NCBI GenBank assembly: GCA_020634495.1
Contig: JACKBR010000040.1
Span: 1 to 40,665 of the forward strand
Length of the DNA stretch: 40,665 nt
Reading direction: 5' to 3'
Source: Ardenticatenaceae bacterium
Lineage (GTDB): Bacteria; Chloroflexota; Anaerolineae; Promineifilales; Promineifilaceae
Position 1 is the first letter of the stretch; each line of letters starts with the position of its first letter. The position numbers and the translations under genes are program-made. The notes under the pieces were generated by a model, which saw only the letters and a list, made by a program, of their open reading frames with translations, ran no database searches and was not told the DNA's origin. Below are positions 31,683 through 40,502 of this stretch, in pieces.

Positions 31683-33161
31683 ATGGAAGGTAAACACAAA
31701 AGCAAATCTTGGAGCCAGGGTAAACTTTGGTTGGTTTTGGCCCTGGCGTTTATTTTTTCCCTGTTATTGCTACACAATTTAAGACGAACGGCCGTTTCTG
31801 CCCAAACTGCTCTGGCGCAAACGGCCGTATCCCCCTTTGCCTACGGGGCGAACGTGGCCGAATGGGACATTGCCAAACTCAATGAGATGGGCTTCAACTG
31901 GATTAAGGTGTTCAGCGGCCCCGGCAGCCGCCTGCCGCTTAACGTGCTGCTGCGGGTGGAGGCCAACGCCAGCCACCTGGGTGATGTGGACGGATTTGGC
32001 AACGGCGTCCAAAGTTTGGCCGAGTCGCAAAAAGGGTTTATGGAGGCGTACGAAATTGGCAACGAGCCAAACCTGGATGCTTCCTACGGCTGGGGCGTCT
32101 CGCCCAATGCCGCAGACTACGCCACGCTGCTTTGTGAGGCATACGGCCGTATCAAAACTGTCGATCCCAATGCCCTGGTTGTTTCTGCTGGGCTGGCCCC
32201 CACCGGGCGAGTGCCAGAAACGTGGAACGGCCACGCCGGGCACAACGGCCTCTTCCAGGACGAGCGCATCTTCATGCAGGAGATGCTGGACGCCATGCAA
32301 AGCCTCAACGGCGGCCCCTGTTTTGACCTGTTGGGCTACCATCCCTACGGCTACAGCGCCGATTTTGACGCCGCCCCAGACGTCGGCTCGGCCGACCCGA
32401 CACAGGATTGCGCCAATGGCTTTTGCTTTCGCGGCGTAGAGAAAATTTACGCCATTTTGCAGGCAAACGGGCTGGGGGATAGGCAAATTTTTGCCACCGA
32501 ATTTGGCTGGATTGTGCAGCCGCCGGATGAATGCCTGAGCAGCGGCAGCTGGGCTGGCCGTGCCTGGCAAATTGTGAGCGAGCAAAAACAGGCAGACAAT
32601 CTGGTTGGCGCGTTTGAATACGCCACGACAAATTACCCCTGGATGGGCGGCATGTTTATTTTCAACCTGAACTTTAACGTGGCCCCCTGGATTACCGATC
32701 CGTGCGAGCAGATGCGTTACTACAGCGTGGTGAACCGTCCGGCGGAGGCGGCGTTGGCGGCGATGCCCAAGGTGGCGGGCGCAGGCGTTGGGGAATTGTC
32801 GGTGATGCCGGGGTCGGTTACGGCCGTTTACACCCCCACCCAGCAGCCCATCGCCAAAACCATTTCCGTGACGCTAAAAAATGAGGGCACTGCCCCCCTG
32901 GTGTACACCTTAACTTTGCAAACCGACGCGGCGCTGATGCTGGCCCTGCCTGCGCCGTTGGAGGGCACGTTGGCTCCCGGTGAAGAAACGGCCGTTCCCC
33001 TGCAAATTTCGCTCGATGGCCAGCCCACGGGCAGCTACACCGGGGCGCTGCAAATTGATACAGCCTCAAACAGTGTGGTGGGCAGCAGCAGCGTGCCGGT
33101 AACCGTGCATCTGTGGGATGAAATTGGTGAGACGCTGCTGCCCTTTGCCATACGGCCGTAG
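31683..33161 (+). CDS. Exported glycoside-hydrolase-like TIM-barrel protein
   Basis: A 492-residue protein. An N-terminal signal or anchor is at about 14-32 (LWLVLALAFIFSLLLLHN). A clan-A-like barrel follows. The acid/base candidate is Glu128 in EIGNEPN and the nucleophile candidate is Glu273 in ATEFGW, resembling GH39/GH5-type enzymes. DLLGYHPYGY is a typical strand end. From about 385 a beta-sandwich (ISVTLKNEGTAPLVYTLTL, GEETAVPLQISLDGQP) looks like an Ig-like module. The substrate is unknown. I prefer the ATG at 31683; a frame from 31614 would bury the signal. Two ACGGCCGT copies lie directly after the signal sequence. Confidence 0.82.
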   Translation: MEGKHKSKSWSQGKLWLVLALAFIFSLLLLHNLRRTAVSAQTALAQTAVSPFAYGANVAEWDIAKLNEMGFNWIKVFSGPGSRLPLNVLLRVEANASHLGDVDGFGNGVQSLAESQKGFMEAYEIGNEPNLDASYGWGVSPNAADYATLLCEAYGRIKTVDPNALVVSAGLAPTGRVPETWNGHAGHNGLFQDERIFMQEMLDAMQSLNGGPCFDLLGYHPYGYSADFDAAPDVGSADPTQDCANGFCFRGVEKIYAILQANGLGDRQIFATEFGWIVQPPDECLSSGSWAGRAWQIVSEQKQADNLVGAFEYATTNYPWMGGMFIFNLNFNVAPWITDPCEQMRYYSVVNRPAEAALAAMPKVAGAGVGELSVMPGSVTAVYTPTQQPIAKTISVTLKNEGTAPLVYTLTLQTDAALMLALPAPLEGTLAPGEETAVPLQISLDGQPTGSYTGALQIDTASNSVVGSSSVPVTVHLWDEIGETLLPFAIRP

Positions 33162-33207
33162 CCAACCATTCAGCCACGACTACTCAGAAAGCGTTGCCAG
33201 CGATATA

Positions 33208-33846
33208 ATGCAGTTTATGGACAGTTCGGCGCAAACTGAACCGCATGTTTTGCCTGCAAACGGCCGTCTCCAGGCCACAAAAATTCTCCCCGCCGACTTT
33301 ACTCTGTTCCACTCCCTCGATCTGACCAACCGCAAATTAATCATCGGTATGAACGTGACCGGCGTGCTGCTGCTGTTTGTCTTTGGCTGGCTGTTTTTGG
33401 GGATGGCGGCCCTGCTTAAGCCGCAAAGTTTTTTACTGGAGCTGCAACTGCTGCTGCTGATGATTCGCCTGCCGATGGTGCTGCTCATCATTTTGCTGGT
33501 GGTGGTGCTGCACGAACTGAGCCACGCCCTCTTTTTTGGGCTGTTTAGCCGGGAACGGCCGCATATCGGTTTTAATCTGCTCTATGCCTATGCCACTGCC
33601 CCCGGCTGGTATTTTACGCGCCGCCAATTTGTGCTGATTGGCCTGGCCCCGGTGCTGCTCATTAGCCTGGCCGGTGTGCTGGCTATGCTGTGGGCCAGCG
33701 CTGCCCTGACAGCCTACCTGATTTTGGCCCTGACGGTAAATGCGGCTGGGGCGATTGGCGATTACATTGTGGTGATGTGGGTGCTGGGCCAGCCTGCCAC
33801 TATTTTGCTGCGTGATGAGGGAACGGCAGTTTCGGCTTATAAGTAA
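33208..33846 (+). CDS. DUF3267-like membrane zincin
   Basis: A 212-residue membrane protein. HELSH at 102-106 is an HEXXH zinc site at the end of a hydrophobic helix (LLIILLVVVLHELSHALFF), the layout of DUF3267/M50-like putative intramembrane peptidases. Further helices lie at about 45-68, 80-100, 140-165 and 170-190. The third zinc ligand is not evident. A longer frame from 33118 overlaps the previous gene, so I use 33208, with 33217 also possible. Substrate and role are unknown. Confidence 0.8.
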   Translation: MQFMDSSAQTEPHVLPANGRLQATKILPADFTLFHSLDLTNRKLIIGMNVTGVLLLFVFGWLFLGMAALLKPQSFLLELQLLLLMIRLPMVLLIILLVVVLHELSHALFFGLFSRERPHIGFNLLYAYATAPGWYFTRRQFVLIGLAPVLLISLAGVLAMLWASAALTAYLILALTVNAAGAIGDYIVVMWVLGQPATILLRDEGTAVSAYK

Positions 33847-33874
33847 ACATGACAGGTCTGGGTTAGGAGTTACC

Positions 33875-34528
33875 ATGACAATTCGCATTTTGCTGGTGGA
33901 TGATCAGGCTTTGTTCCGCGAAGGTTTGCACACCTTGCTCTCGGTGCATGACGATTTGCAGGTGGTGGGGGAAGCCAGCAATGGACAAGAAGCGGTAACG
34001 GCCGTACAAACCTTAAAACCAGATGTGGTGCTGATGGATTTACGGATGCCGGTGCTGAACGGCGTGGCTGCCACCCGGCAAATTAGCGAATCGTTCCCCA
34101 ACAGCCGGGTCATTGTGCTCACCACTTTTGACGACGATGATTATGTGTTTGATGGCCTGCGCGCCGGGGCCGTGGGCTATCTGCTTAAGGATGTGCCCTC
34201 GGCCAAGCTGGTGGAGGCGATTCGGGCGGCGGCGCGGGGTGAATCATTTTTGCAGCCGTCCGTGGCGGCCAAGGTGGTGGCCGAATTTTCGCGGATGTCT
34301 GGCAAGGAAACGGCCGTTCCCCAGCAAGACCTCATCGAGCCGCTGTCTGAGCGCGAGTTGGAAATTTTAGGCGTGTTGGCCACCGGAGCCAGCAATCGGG
34401 AGATTGCCGCTGCGCTGTTCATCACCGAAGGCACGGTGAAAAACCACATCACCAACATTTTGGGCAAGCTGGGCGTGCGCGACCGCACCCAGGCGGCGCT
34501 CAAGGCTAAAGAGATGGGGTTGATCTAG
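33875..34528 (+). CDS. NarL/LuxR-family response regulator
   Basis: A 217-residue two-component regulator. The receiver is at 1-120 (LLVDDQ, Asp55 in LMDLRMP, Lys105 in YLLKDVP). The LuxR-type helix-turn-helix is at about 150-215 (LSERELEILGVLATGASNREI, then VKNHITNILGKLGV). AGGAG lies six bases before the ATG at 33875. No NarX-like kinase is adjacent, so it is an orphan within the window. Its stop overlaps the convergent glycoside hydrolase by four bases. Confidence 0.95.
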   Translation: MTIRILLVDDQALFREGLHTLLSVHDDLQVVGEASNGQEAVTAVQTLKPDVVLMDLRMPVLNGVAATRQISESFPNSRVIVLTTFDDDDYVFDGLRAGAVGYLLKDVPSAKLVEAIRAAARGESFLQPSVAAKVVAEFSRMSGKETAVPQQDLIEPLSERELEILGVLATGASNREIAAALFITEGTVKNHITNILGKLGVRDRTQAALKAKEMGLI

Positions 34529-36486
34529 GCCAGCGCAATTACCAGCTTTTGCAACCGGGGTGCTTTGGCCTGCACCACGCCATCCACACGCACCACCAAA
34601 CCCTGTTCCCGGCTAAATTCAATATCAATATCCTGGTTTCGGTAACGAACATGCCGCAAGGCAAATGAGTTCCAGCCCATGTCCACCGGATCAATCACAA
34701 TTTCCTCATTTTCCTGCGGGGTGATGCCCGCCACATGCCGAATGAGGAGGTCGATCCAGGTGGAGTGGTTGTAATCCAGCTCGGCAAACATGGGTTCGGC
34801 CGTGTGCGGGTCGTACCGTTCGGCAATGTTGGGGCGATTCACGTCGCCAGCAGTGAACTGCATTCGCGTGTATTTGTCCAGGAGCGTGGCTGCTTTTTCG
34901 GCCAGTGTAGGGTCAAGGGTTTTGGCAGCCCACAGGAGGCCGTCAACCGCGTGGCAGGTGGTGCGGGGCCAGGTGGCGTAGTTCCAGTAGGTCCAGCCCG
35001 TTGCCTGGAGCGCGTCATACGTTTCGTAGTCAAGCGGCAGCGAGGGCAGGGGATAGTTGGTCCAGAAGGTGGCCGGGTTGAAGAGGTGTTGCAGCATGGG
35101 CAGGTGTGGTTCTTCGGCAATTTTGGCCCAGAACACATAAAACCCTGTGACTGATTTAACCCGCGCATGTTTGTAAAAAATCGGCCGAACATCGTAGAAA
35201 AACGCATCTTGGGGATGCCACATGACGGCCTGAATTTGCTGGCGGGTTTGCTCGGCCAACTGCCTGTAGCGCTGCTCGGCGGTTGAATCGTTGAGCAGGT
35301 GGGCCAGGCTGGCGGCGGCGCGAAAGTTGGCGTAGGCGTAGCTGCTTTGGTCCACCGTGGCCAGCCGGTGATCCTGGGTGCCATAGTAGAGGCGGTAGAG
35401 CTGTACGGCCGTTTCCGGCCACACCAAATCGGGATCGGTCACCACAGCATCGCGAATTTTTTGCACCAGTTCCATGTCTTCAGCGGCGCGGGAGCCGTCA
35501 GGAGCGTAGGTTCGGCCCCGCTCGTAGCGCAAAATCTCCGGGATGGGGTCGAAATATAGATAGCGCGCTGTCCACTCCTGTCCGGCGGAATTGCTCCAGG
35601 GGTAGGTTTCATACAGGCCGTCCCGATCCACATCAAACAGGCGCGGGTAAGATTCCAGATTGCTGCAAAGCTGCGGCCAGATGTCGCGCAGCGTTTGCAG
35701 GCCCTCACGGGGATGAACCAGCAAAGCGCCGTGGAAGGCGGCGACGGCGTAGTTGTGGTAGGGCACGGATCGTCCCAGGCTGTCCTGGTTGCTCTCGTCG
35801 CCGTCGATGCCCCAGGCCCAAATGTGGTTGGAGAGGTAGCCATCGTTGAGATTTTCTGGGGCAAAAAAGGTTTTGGTCGTGGAAAAAGCCCAGGTAGGAT
35901 CGCGCAGCCAGCGCAGTTCATCCACAGAAATGCAGGCCCCGGAGTACGAGACGCAGCCGTCAAAAGCAATGGTGCCTTCGCGGGGGACGGGGAAGCGGAA
36001 GTGGCCCAGGCGGGCGAAGATCATCTTAGTGTACAGCGACCACCAGCGGTAGTAGTACAGTTTTTCAAAATAGGGATTGCTGCACTGGAAGTGAGGAATG
36101 GCCTGATCAAACCAGCGGTTCCAGTGGTGGCGTACGGCCGTATCCAAATCCACCTCGTTTTGCCAGCGCCGCAGAGCCGTTTCTACTGCGGGCAGGTCAA
36201 TGCCAATGCCCAGAAAAAGCGTTAGCTTGGTCGAATGGCCCGGTTCGAGCGTTTGGGTGAAGGTGATTTCGTAACCTTCATCGTGCAGGGCCACGTGCTG
36301 CGGCGGCCAGGACGCGGCCAGGGCAAAGTGCAGCGGTTGGGGCACGCGGTCACTGTAGGGCGTTTCTGCATACAAGATGCCCGCTTGGGTTTCATCGCCC
36401 TGGCGCAGCTCGCCGGGCAGCTCCCCGGAAAACGTGGCTTCCAGCGCAAGCGGCTGGCCGGTGTTGTTGTGCCATGTGAGCGTCAT
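34525..36486 (-). CDS. MGH1/GH63-like glycoside hydrolase, main part (frameshifted gene)
   Basis: A 653-residue (alpha/alpha)6-barrel glycoside hydrolase of the MGH1/GH63/amylo-alpha-1,6-glucosidase type. An N-terminal beta-sandwich portion (1-100, TWHNNTGQPLAL) leads to the barrel. Conserved-looking segments include YYYRWWSLYTKMIFAR, GCVSYSGACISVDELRWLRD, NHIWAWGIDGDESNQDS, YLYFDPIPEILRYERG and ATGWTYWNYATWPRTTCHAVDG. It lacks the beginning of the sandwich domain, which is found in another frame at 36489-36758. It has no signal peptide. The substrate, an alpha-glucoside or mannoside, is not determined. It is convergent with the response regulator. Confidence 0.8.
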   Translation of the reverse strand: MTLTWHNNTGQPLALEATFSGELPGELRQGDETQAGILYAETPYSDRVPQPLHFALAASWPPQHVALHDEGYEITFTQTLEPGHSTKLTLFLGIGIDLPAVETALRRWQNEVDLDTAVRHHWNRWFDQAIPHFQCSNPYFEKLYYYRWWSLYTKMIFARLGHFRFPVPREGTIAFDGCVSYSGACISVDELRWLRDPTWAFSTTKTFFAPENLNDGYLSNHIWAWGIDGDESNQDSLGRSVPYHNYAVAAFHGALLVHPREGLQTLRDIWPQLCSNLESYPRLFDVDRDGLYETYPWSNSAGQEWTARYLYFDPIPEILRYERGRTYAPDGSRAAEDMELVQKIRDAVVTDPDLVWPETAVQLYRLYYGTQDHRLATVDQSSYAYANFRAAASLAHLLNDSTAEQRYRQLAEQTRQQIQAVMWHPQDAFFYDVRPIFYKHARVKSVTGFYVFWAKIAEEPHLPMLQHLFNPATFWTNYPLPSLPLDYETYDALQATGWTYWNYATWPRTTCHAVDGLLWAAKTLDPTLAEKAATLLDKYTRMQFTAGDVNRPNIAERYDPHTAEPMFAELDYNHSTWIDLLIRHVAGITPQENEEIVIDPVDMGWNSFALRHVRYRNQDIDIEFSREQGLVVRVDGVVQAKAPRLQKLVIALA

Positions 36487-36488
36487 GC

Positions 36489-36758
36489 CTAGCAGATCAT
36501 CACGGGTGGCGAAGATTTGGCGAGCAACGGCCGTACCGAAAATCGCGCTCCCACCGGCGGCACAGGCTCATCCATAATTATTCTGTCTGGCGCCCAGCTG
36601 CGCACGCTGCCTGCCGCCCAATCGAACAGGCCGCCCTCGTGCCAGCGCTGCACAAACACCAGCCGGGCGGCTGTTGGCTGGATGACCAGCCCCAGGTTGC
36701 CCGTGCCCAGAAAAGTTTTGTCGGAACGGCCGTTCAGGTAGGCACAAATATCTCTCAT
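36489..36758 (-). pseudogene. N-terminal fragment of the glycoside hydrolase, out of frame
   Basis: This 89-codon frame (MRDICAYLNGRSDKTFLGTG..., ending RFSVRPLLAKSSPPVMIC) reads like the first strands of the hydrolase's sandwich domain and stops three bases before the downstream ATG. In the other frame the same DNA reads ARQIFATRDDLLG directly into MTLTWHNN. One base missing somewhere between about 36489 and 36570 would explain both. Restored length is about 744 residues. It is either a true inactivating frameshift or a sequencing/assembly error. An ACGGCCGT lies in the overlap. Confidence 0.65.
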
Positions 36759-36970
36759 CTGGTTGTCTCAACGGGGGTGGTTGGCAAAGGCCTCATCCAG
36801 TCTGGCCCAAAGTGCATCACATAAACCAGGACGGAAAACGGCCGTGCTTTCCGATAGCAAGAGAGAAAACGCGAAGCAAAAAACCTGGACAGCGCCACCA
36901 TTGACGCCGGTGAGCAAGCCGTATGCACCACTGAACCTAAACGAGCCACGCCCCAGCAAGAGACAGCAGC
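36759..36970. other. Junction between resident DNA and AAA island
   Basis: This 212-bp stretch holds the last ACGGCCGT (36838-36845) before the AT-rich AAA region. A minus-strand frame (36768-36959, TTG start only) reads LLLSESTAVFRPGLC and DALWARLDEAFANHPR. It could be the tail of a gene whose front was lost, ending 11 bases before the hydrolase start, but support is thin. No promoter is assigned. Confidence 0.4.
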
Positions 36971-37019
36971 TTAATATTCCGGTATAGCATTATAAGCCGT
37001 TGCCCACTGTTCTACCCCA

Positions 37020-40000
37020 TCAGAACGAATCAAGATGACGGCTCCCATTTCTGCCCCCCTTAATGACAGCGGAGCCTTCCCACAAGTCATCCACCTGGTC
37101 TCCTAATAACTCTTTCACGTCAATTGCCAAGGTTTGGTAGGCTGCTAATGGTTCCAATTGAACCTCGATTGGAGTAACGGTGTTTCCCTCAGCGCTGTTA
37201 ACATGTTCATACAGGAGTATAGTTGGATCGACGTCGAAATTGCTCAAGTTTTGCAAGTATATCGTGCTATCTGAGTTCCGGTCTGAAGCCCAAGACAAAT
37301 CAGGGAAAAACAATTGGGAGCTACCCTGCCCAACAGCTAACCCATTATATGCTGCACCTTGATTATCAATAAAGTTTAGGTATTGAGCATTAACTACAAC
37401 CTTGCCCCCATCAGCGACGATTTCAATTGTATTGTCTGTAAGCAAATTGAACTCATCATCAACATTTATCTCAATACTCCCTAATGGTGCCAGGGCATAC
37501 TCCTTTTCTTCACTATTTTGATTAGAGCTTACAACAATCTGAGATAATTCTGTAGGACTCGTGTTCATAACGGTAATGGTAGAAAATGAATTATCATTGG
37601 AAGATGCATTTTCAGAAGAATGTATTGGTACGAACCAATGGTTACTTCCTGAAATCATTCCATTGTACGATACACAAAAAACCTTCGAACAACTGATTGT
37701 TTGTCCGGTAATGAGAACATTGTCTGCAATTAACTGAATGGCTCCATTCCACCCATCCGGATCTGAAAATGTGTCTTGAATACTTGAAAGAATGAAGAAA
37801 GTTGACGAAGATGGCCCTAGTACAAGCGTGCGCTTAGCAAATAATTCACCATCTCGATTTAAGAGATGTATTTCAACTTCTCCCATGCTAGTTCCTGTGT
37901 TTAAAACAGAAACGGTCCAGTATTGAAAGTTGTCGGGTTCCAATGAGGCCGACGGCAAAAAAAGCTGAGATCCACTTGAATTTAGGGCTTCTGAGGCGGC
38001 CCTTTTTAAGTTTTGTAAATCCCCAGAACTTAAAATAGTGTCTAGAGTATCGACACTTGAGATTGGTTGATCAGAACTTATGATCCCATGGCCGTTAAAT
38101 CCAGCTGGACATGATTCTAAATCATTAACAGAAACTAAAGCGCTTCCCCCTTTTTCGAGTATGTAATTATTGCTGCATAATAATGTCCCTGATCTATCAT
38201 AAAAGCTCATCACGAGTGTGGTATTAACAGTGTCTTTAAGTGCCTGTATAGCAACATGGGAACTGCTTGCCAACGTATTTATTGATGTCTGTAGAAATTG
38301 ATATTCATTTATCTGCGACTCCCAAACATTATGTAATGTGGGGTTGCCATAGATGATAGAGCTAATAGCAAAAGTCTTGTCACGGTTCAACTGCAAAGTT
38401 GTATTAAAGTCATCCAAGGCGTCCAAAAAATCTTGTTGCTCCACAAAAGTTAATGCACGGTCAAAATAAGCCTCTGAGTTATTATCATCAAATTTGATGA
38501 CGCTGTTATAAGCCTCCAAAGCTGCTTCATACTCTCCATTGCTATAAGCCTCACGCCCAGCTAGCCATTGCTGGATCATAGAAACTAATCCTTTAGGGCC
38601 AGTTTGATTGGTGTCTTCAAACGTTTGAACAATCGTGGCTAAGAGTCTGTTGTTGTTTTGGGTATTATTTGCCTGGGGATAAATTGCATTTGCAACTACA
38701 AATAGCTCCCGATCAACAATTTGAAGGTCAGCAGTTTGAAATAAAACGATTTGTTCTTCAAAGGTCAGCTCATTAAAGAACATCTCTCTAGTCCGAACTG
38801 TATAGCCGTTAGACTGAAATAATGTGGCTAATGCAGCAATACGTATATTTGAACCTGCCGAATGGGCAATGGCTTTGAAAATGACAATGATTTTTGGTGA
38901 GACTATTTCGCTTGTAGCGTCTCTAAATAAGTCGAGTTGTTCTTTTGATGAAAGTTCATCAAAAAGGAGGGCATTTGCTTTTTCTTCGAGCCCTTCCGAC
39001 TCAAACAGCTTAGCCAAAATTGTCACTTGAATATTGGCACTTGCTTGTTCTGACGAATAAATAAGGTCAATGACATCTGTAACTCGTTCTTGCCCAACCG
39101 CTTGTATATTGACATTTTCAAATAACGCAATTTGTTCCTCTAGAGATAAATCTTCAAAAAATAGTTCTTCCGCCTTATCGGAAAAGCCGAGGGCAATTAA
39201 CTCAGCCAGATTTGTCATTTGAACATCGGCGCTAGTCGTGTTTAGAAAACTGTCTTCGAGTGTTTGCGCCTGGATCAGAGCTGTATCTACTGTCTGTGTT
39301 ACGGGGTTCCATGGAGTAGGTATGTTTAAATAAATTGGGGCAAAAAAGATTATTAATGCAAGTGCAACCAATGGCGCGGTGATAGTGACGGGGCGAACCC
39401 AACCGGGCGGCGGCATATTTTCGCTTATCCATTTGTCGTTAAAAACATGTTGGTATATTTGGTTGCGAATGCCAAGAACACCTTGGTCAGACTGTACTAA
39501 CCCGATTAGTTTCAATTGATTTTGCAGTAAGTCATGATCATCATTTTGAGGAGGTTGACCAGTCAGGACTTTTTCATATAGCTGCAAAAGGCTCCTTGTA
39601 CGTGAGTTAATGGTTACATTTTTTTGCACAAACTGAAGGTTGTCCTCTTTTTCGGCTGCTTTTGAAGACAGAAAGAGGCGGTTGACCAGCAAGTCTACGT
39701 CTGAGGGTTCCCAACTGGTTTTTGTGTCTTCCGTGATCGCAATACACAACTTTTGCGTTAGATAAGGATGACCTGCGGTCCAGTAAAAAACACGATCAAA
39801 TATTTGTTCTGCTTGTTCAGAATAGATTTGTTTTAATCCATCTTGTAGGACTTGGGCATCCGAATGAGTAAAATCTTTTAAGGCAATAGGTTGACCTACA
39901 TTAAAGGGTGTTCTTTTTTCATCCTGAATCAAGTCGCTTGGTGTAGCAACCCCGATTAGGACAAAAGTTAGACGATTGAAAATGGGTTCTCTGGCACGAG

Positions 40001-40502
40001 CATTGTAAATGGCTCGAATAGCTGCAAAGAAATCATCGGCAAAGTTGAGGTTGAGGGTTGTGTCGATCTCGTCAATAAAAACGACAACGTTGCTCTGGAT
40101 TTCTTGCAAAACCACATCCCGCAAAAAATTAGAAAAGCATTTCACTGAACCTGAAGCAATTTGAGTTTGCCACCAGTTTAATAAATCAACAGATAAATTT
40201 AATTCTTCACTGATTGATAAAGCGACATCTAAATACCATTGATGGGCAGTGATTTCTGTGCCGATTGCGCTTAGATCAACAATAGCTGTCTTCACACCAG
40301 CCTCTTCTAGTTTAGCTGCTGTGCGAATCATCAGGCTTGATTTACCCATCTGGCGCGATGTCAATACGTATGAAAGTTTCCCGGCGGAAACGTATTCAAA
40401 AAGCTCGGCATCTGCCGGACGAGGCACATATGAAGGTGTGTCTGGCCGCATGGTGCCATCAGCGTAAAAGAATTCTTGTGAAGAAGTGGGTTCGTCAATC
40501 AT
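37020..40502 (-). CDS. Large membrane AAA-like (AAA_35) ATPase with helical, TPR and beta repeats
   Basis: About 1160 residues. An AAA-like domain spans about 10-360 (GTMRPDTPSYVPRPADAE, P-loop SRQMGKSS at 49-56, Walker B FIDEID at 142-147) with a winged-helix tail (QLKLIGLVQSDQG). One membrane helix is at about 372-393. Three helical repeats follow at 427-485, 493-550 and 554-610 (consensus near KAEELFFEDLSLEEQIALF), then two TPRs (about 650-710). Four beta-rich repeats end in a Y/F-N-G/A motif (about 748-812, 845-948, 954-1054, 1062-end). The ATPase should be inside and the 760-residue remainder outside the cell. The fourth repeat is cut by a shift at a six-G run; removing one G moves the stop to 36971. 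Function is unknown. It is AT-rich and has no ACGGCCGT. Confidence 0.82.
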   Translation of the reverse strand: MIDEPTSSQEFFYADGTMRPDTPSYVPRPADAELFEYVSAGKLSYVLTSRQMGKSSLMIRTAAKLEEAGVKTAIVDLSAIGTEITAHQWYLDVALSISEELNLSVDLLNWWQTQIASGSVKCFSNFLRDVVLQEIQSNVVVFIDEIDTTLNLNFADDFFAAIRAIYNARAREPIFNRLTFVLIGVATPSDLIQDEKRTPFNVGQPIALKDFTHSDAQVLQDGLKQIYSEQAEQIFDRVFYWTAGHPYLTQKLCIAITEDTKTSWEPSDVDLLVNRLFLSSKAAEKEDNLQFVQKNVTINSRTRSLLQLYEKVLTGQPPQNDDHDLLQNQLKLIGLVQSDQGVLGIRNQIYQHVFNDKWISENMPPPGWVRPVTITAPLVALALIIFFAPIYLNIPTPWNPVTQTVDTALIQAQTLEDSFLNTTSADVQMTNLAELIALGFSDKAEELFFEDLSLEEQIALFENVNIQAVGQERVTDVIDLIYSSEQASANIQVTILAKLFESEGLEEKANALLFDELSSKEQLDLFRDATSEIVSPKIIVIFKAIAHSAGSNIRIAALATLFQSNGYTVRTREMFFNELTFEEQIVLFQTADLQIVDRELFVVANAIYPQANNTQNNNRLLATIVQTFEDTNQTGPKGLVSMIQQWLAGREAYSNGEYEAALEAYNSVIKFDDNNSEAYFDRALTFVEQQDFLDALDDFNTTLQLNRDKTFAISSIIYGNPTLHNVWESQINEYQFLQTSINTLASSSHVAIQALKDTVNTTLVMSFYDRSGTLLCSNNYILEKGGSALVSVNDLESCPAGFNGHGIISSDQPISSVDTLDTILSSGDLQNLKRAASEALNSSGSQLFLPSASLEPDNFQYWTVSVLNTGTSMGEVEIHLLNRDGELFAKRTLVLGPSSSTFFILSSIQDTFSDPDGWNGAIQLIADNVLITGQTISCSKVFCVSYNGMISGSNHWFVPIHSSENASSNDNSFSTITVMNTSPTELSQIVVSSNQNSEEKEYALAPLGSIEINVDDEFNLLTDNTIEIVADGGKVVVNAQYLNFIDNQGAAYNGLAVGQGSSQLFFPDLSWASDRNSDSTIYLQNLSNFDVDPTILLYEHVNSAEGNTVTPIEVQLEPLAAYQTLAIDVKELLGDQVDDLWEGSAVIKGGRNGSRHLDSF

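Larger units (their letters stand above)
441..36845. repeat. Highly iterated palindrome ACGGCCGT (about 75 copies)
   Basis: The perfect octamer palindrome ACGGCCGT recurs about 75 times by hand count between 441 and 36845, roughly one per 480 bases. About one copy is expected in 40 kb at this base composition. Around 25 more sites differ at the outer base (TCGGCCGT, GCGGCCGT). Nearly all copies are inside genes on both strands. They are read in all three frames as Thr-Ala-Val, (Asn/Tyr)-Gly-Arg, or x-Arg-Pro-(Leu/Ser/Phe). The core CGGCCG is an EagI site. The behaviour resembles the HIP1 palindrome of cyanobacteria, which has a different sequence. None are found in 37000-40665, at the toxin-antitoxin locus, or in the gene at 30948-31529. 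Confidence 0.92.

Noticed and set aside
36768..36959. 63-codon frame upstream of the glycoside hydrolase as a real gene
   Set aside because: It has only a TTG start, no ribosome-binding site and no recognised family. It is noted as a possible remnant in the junction entry.
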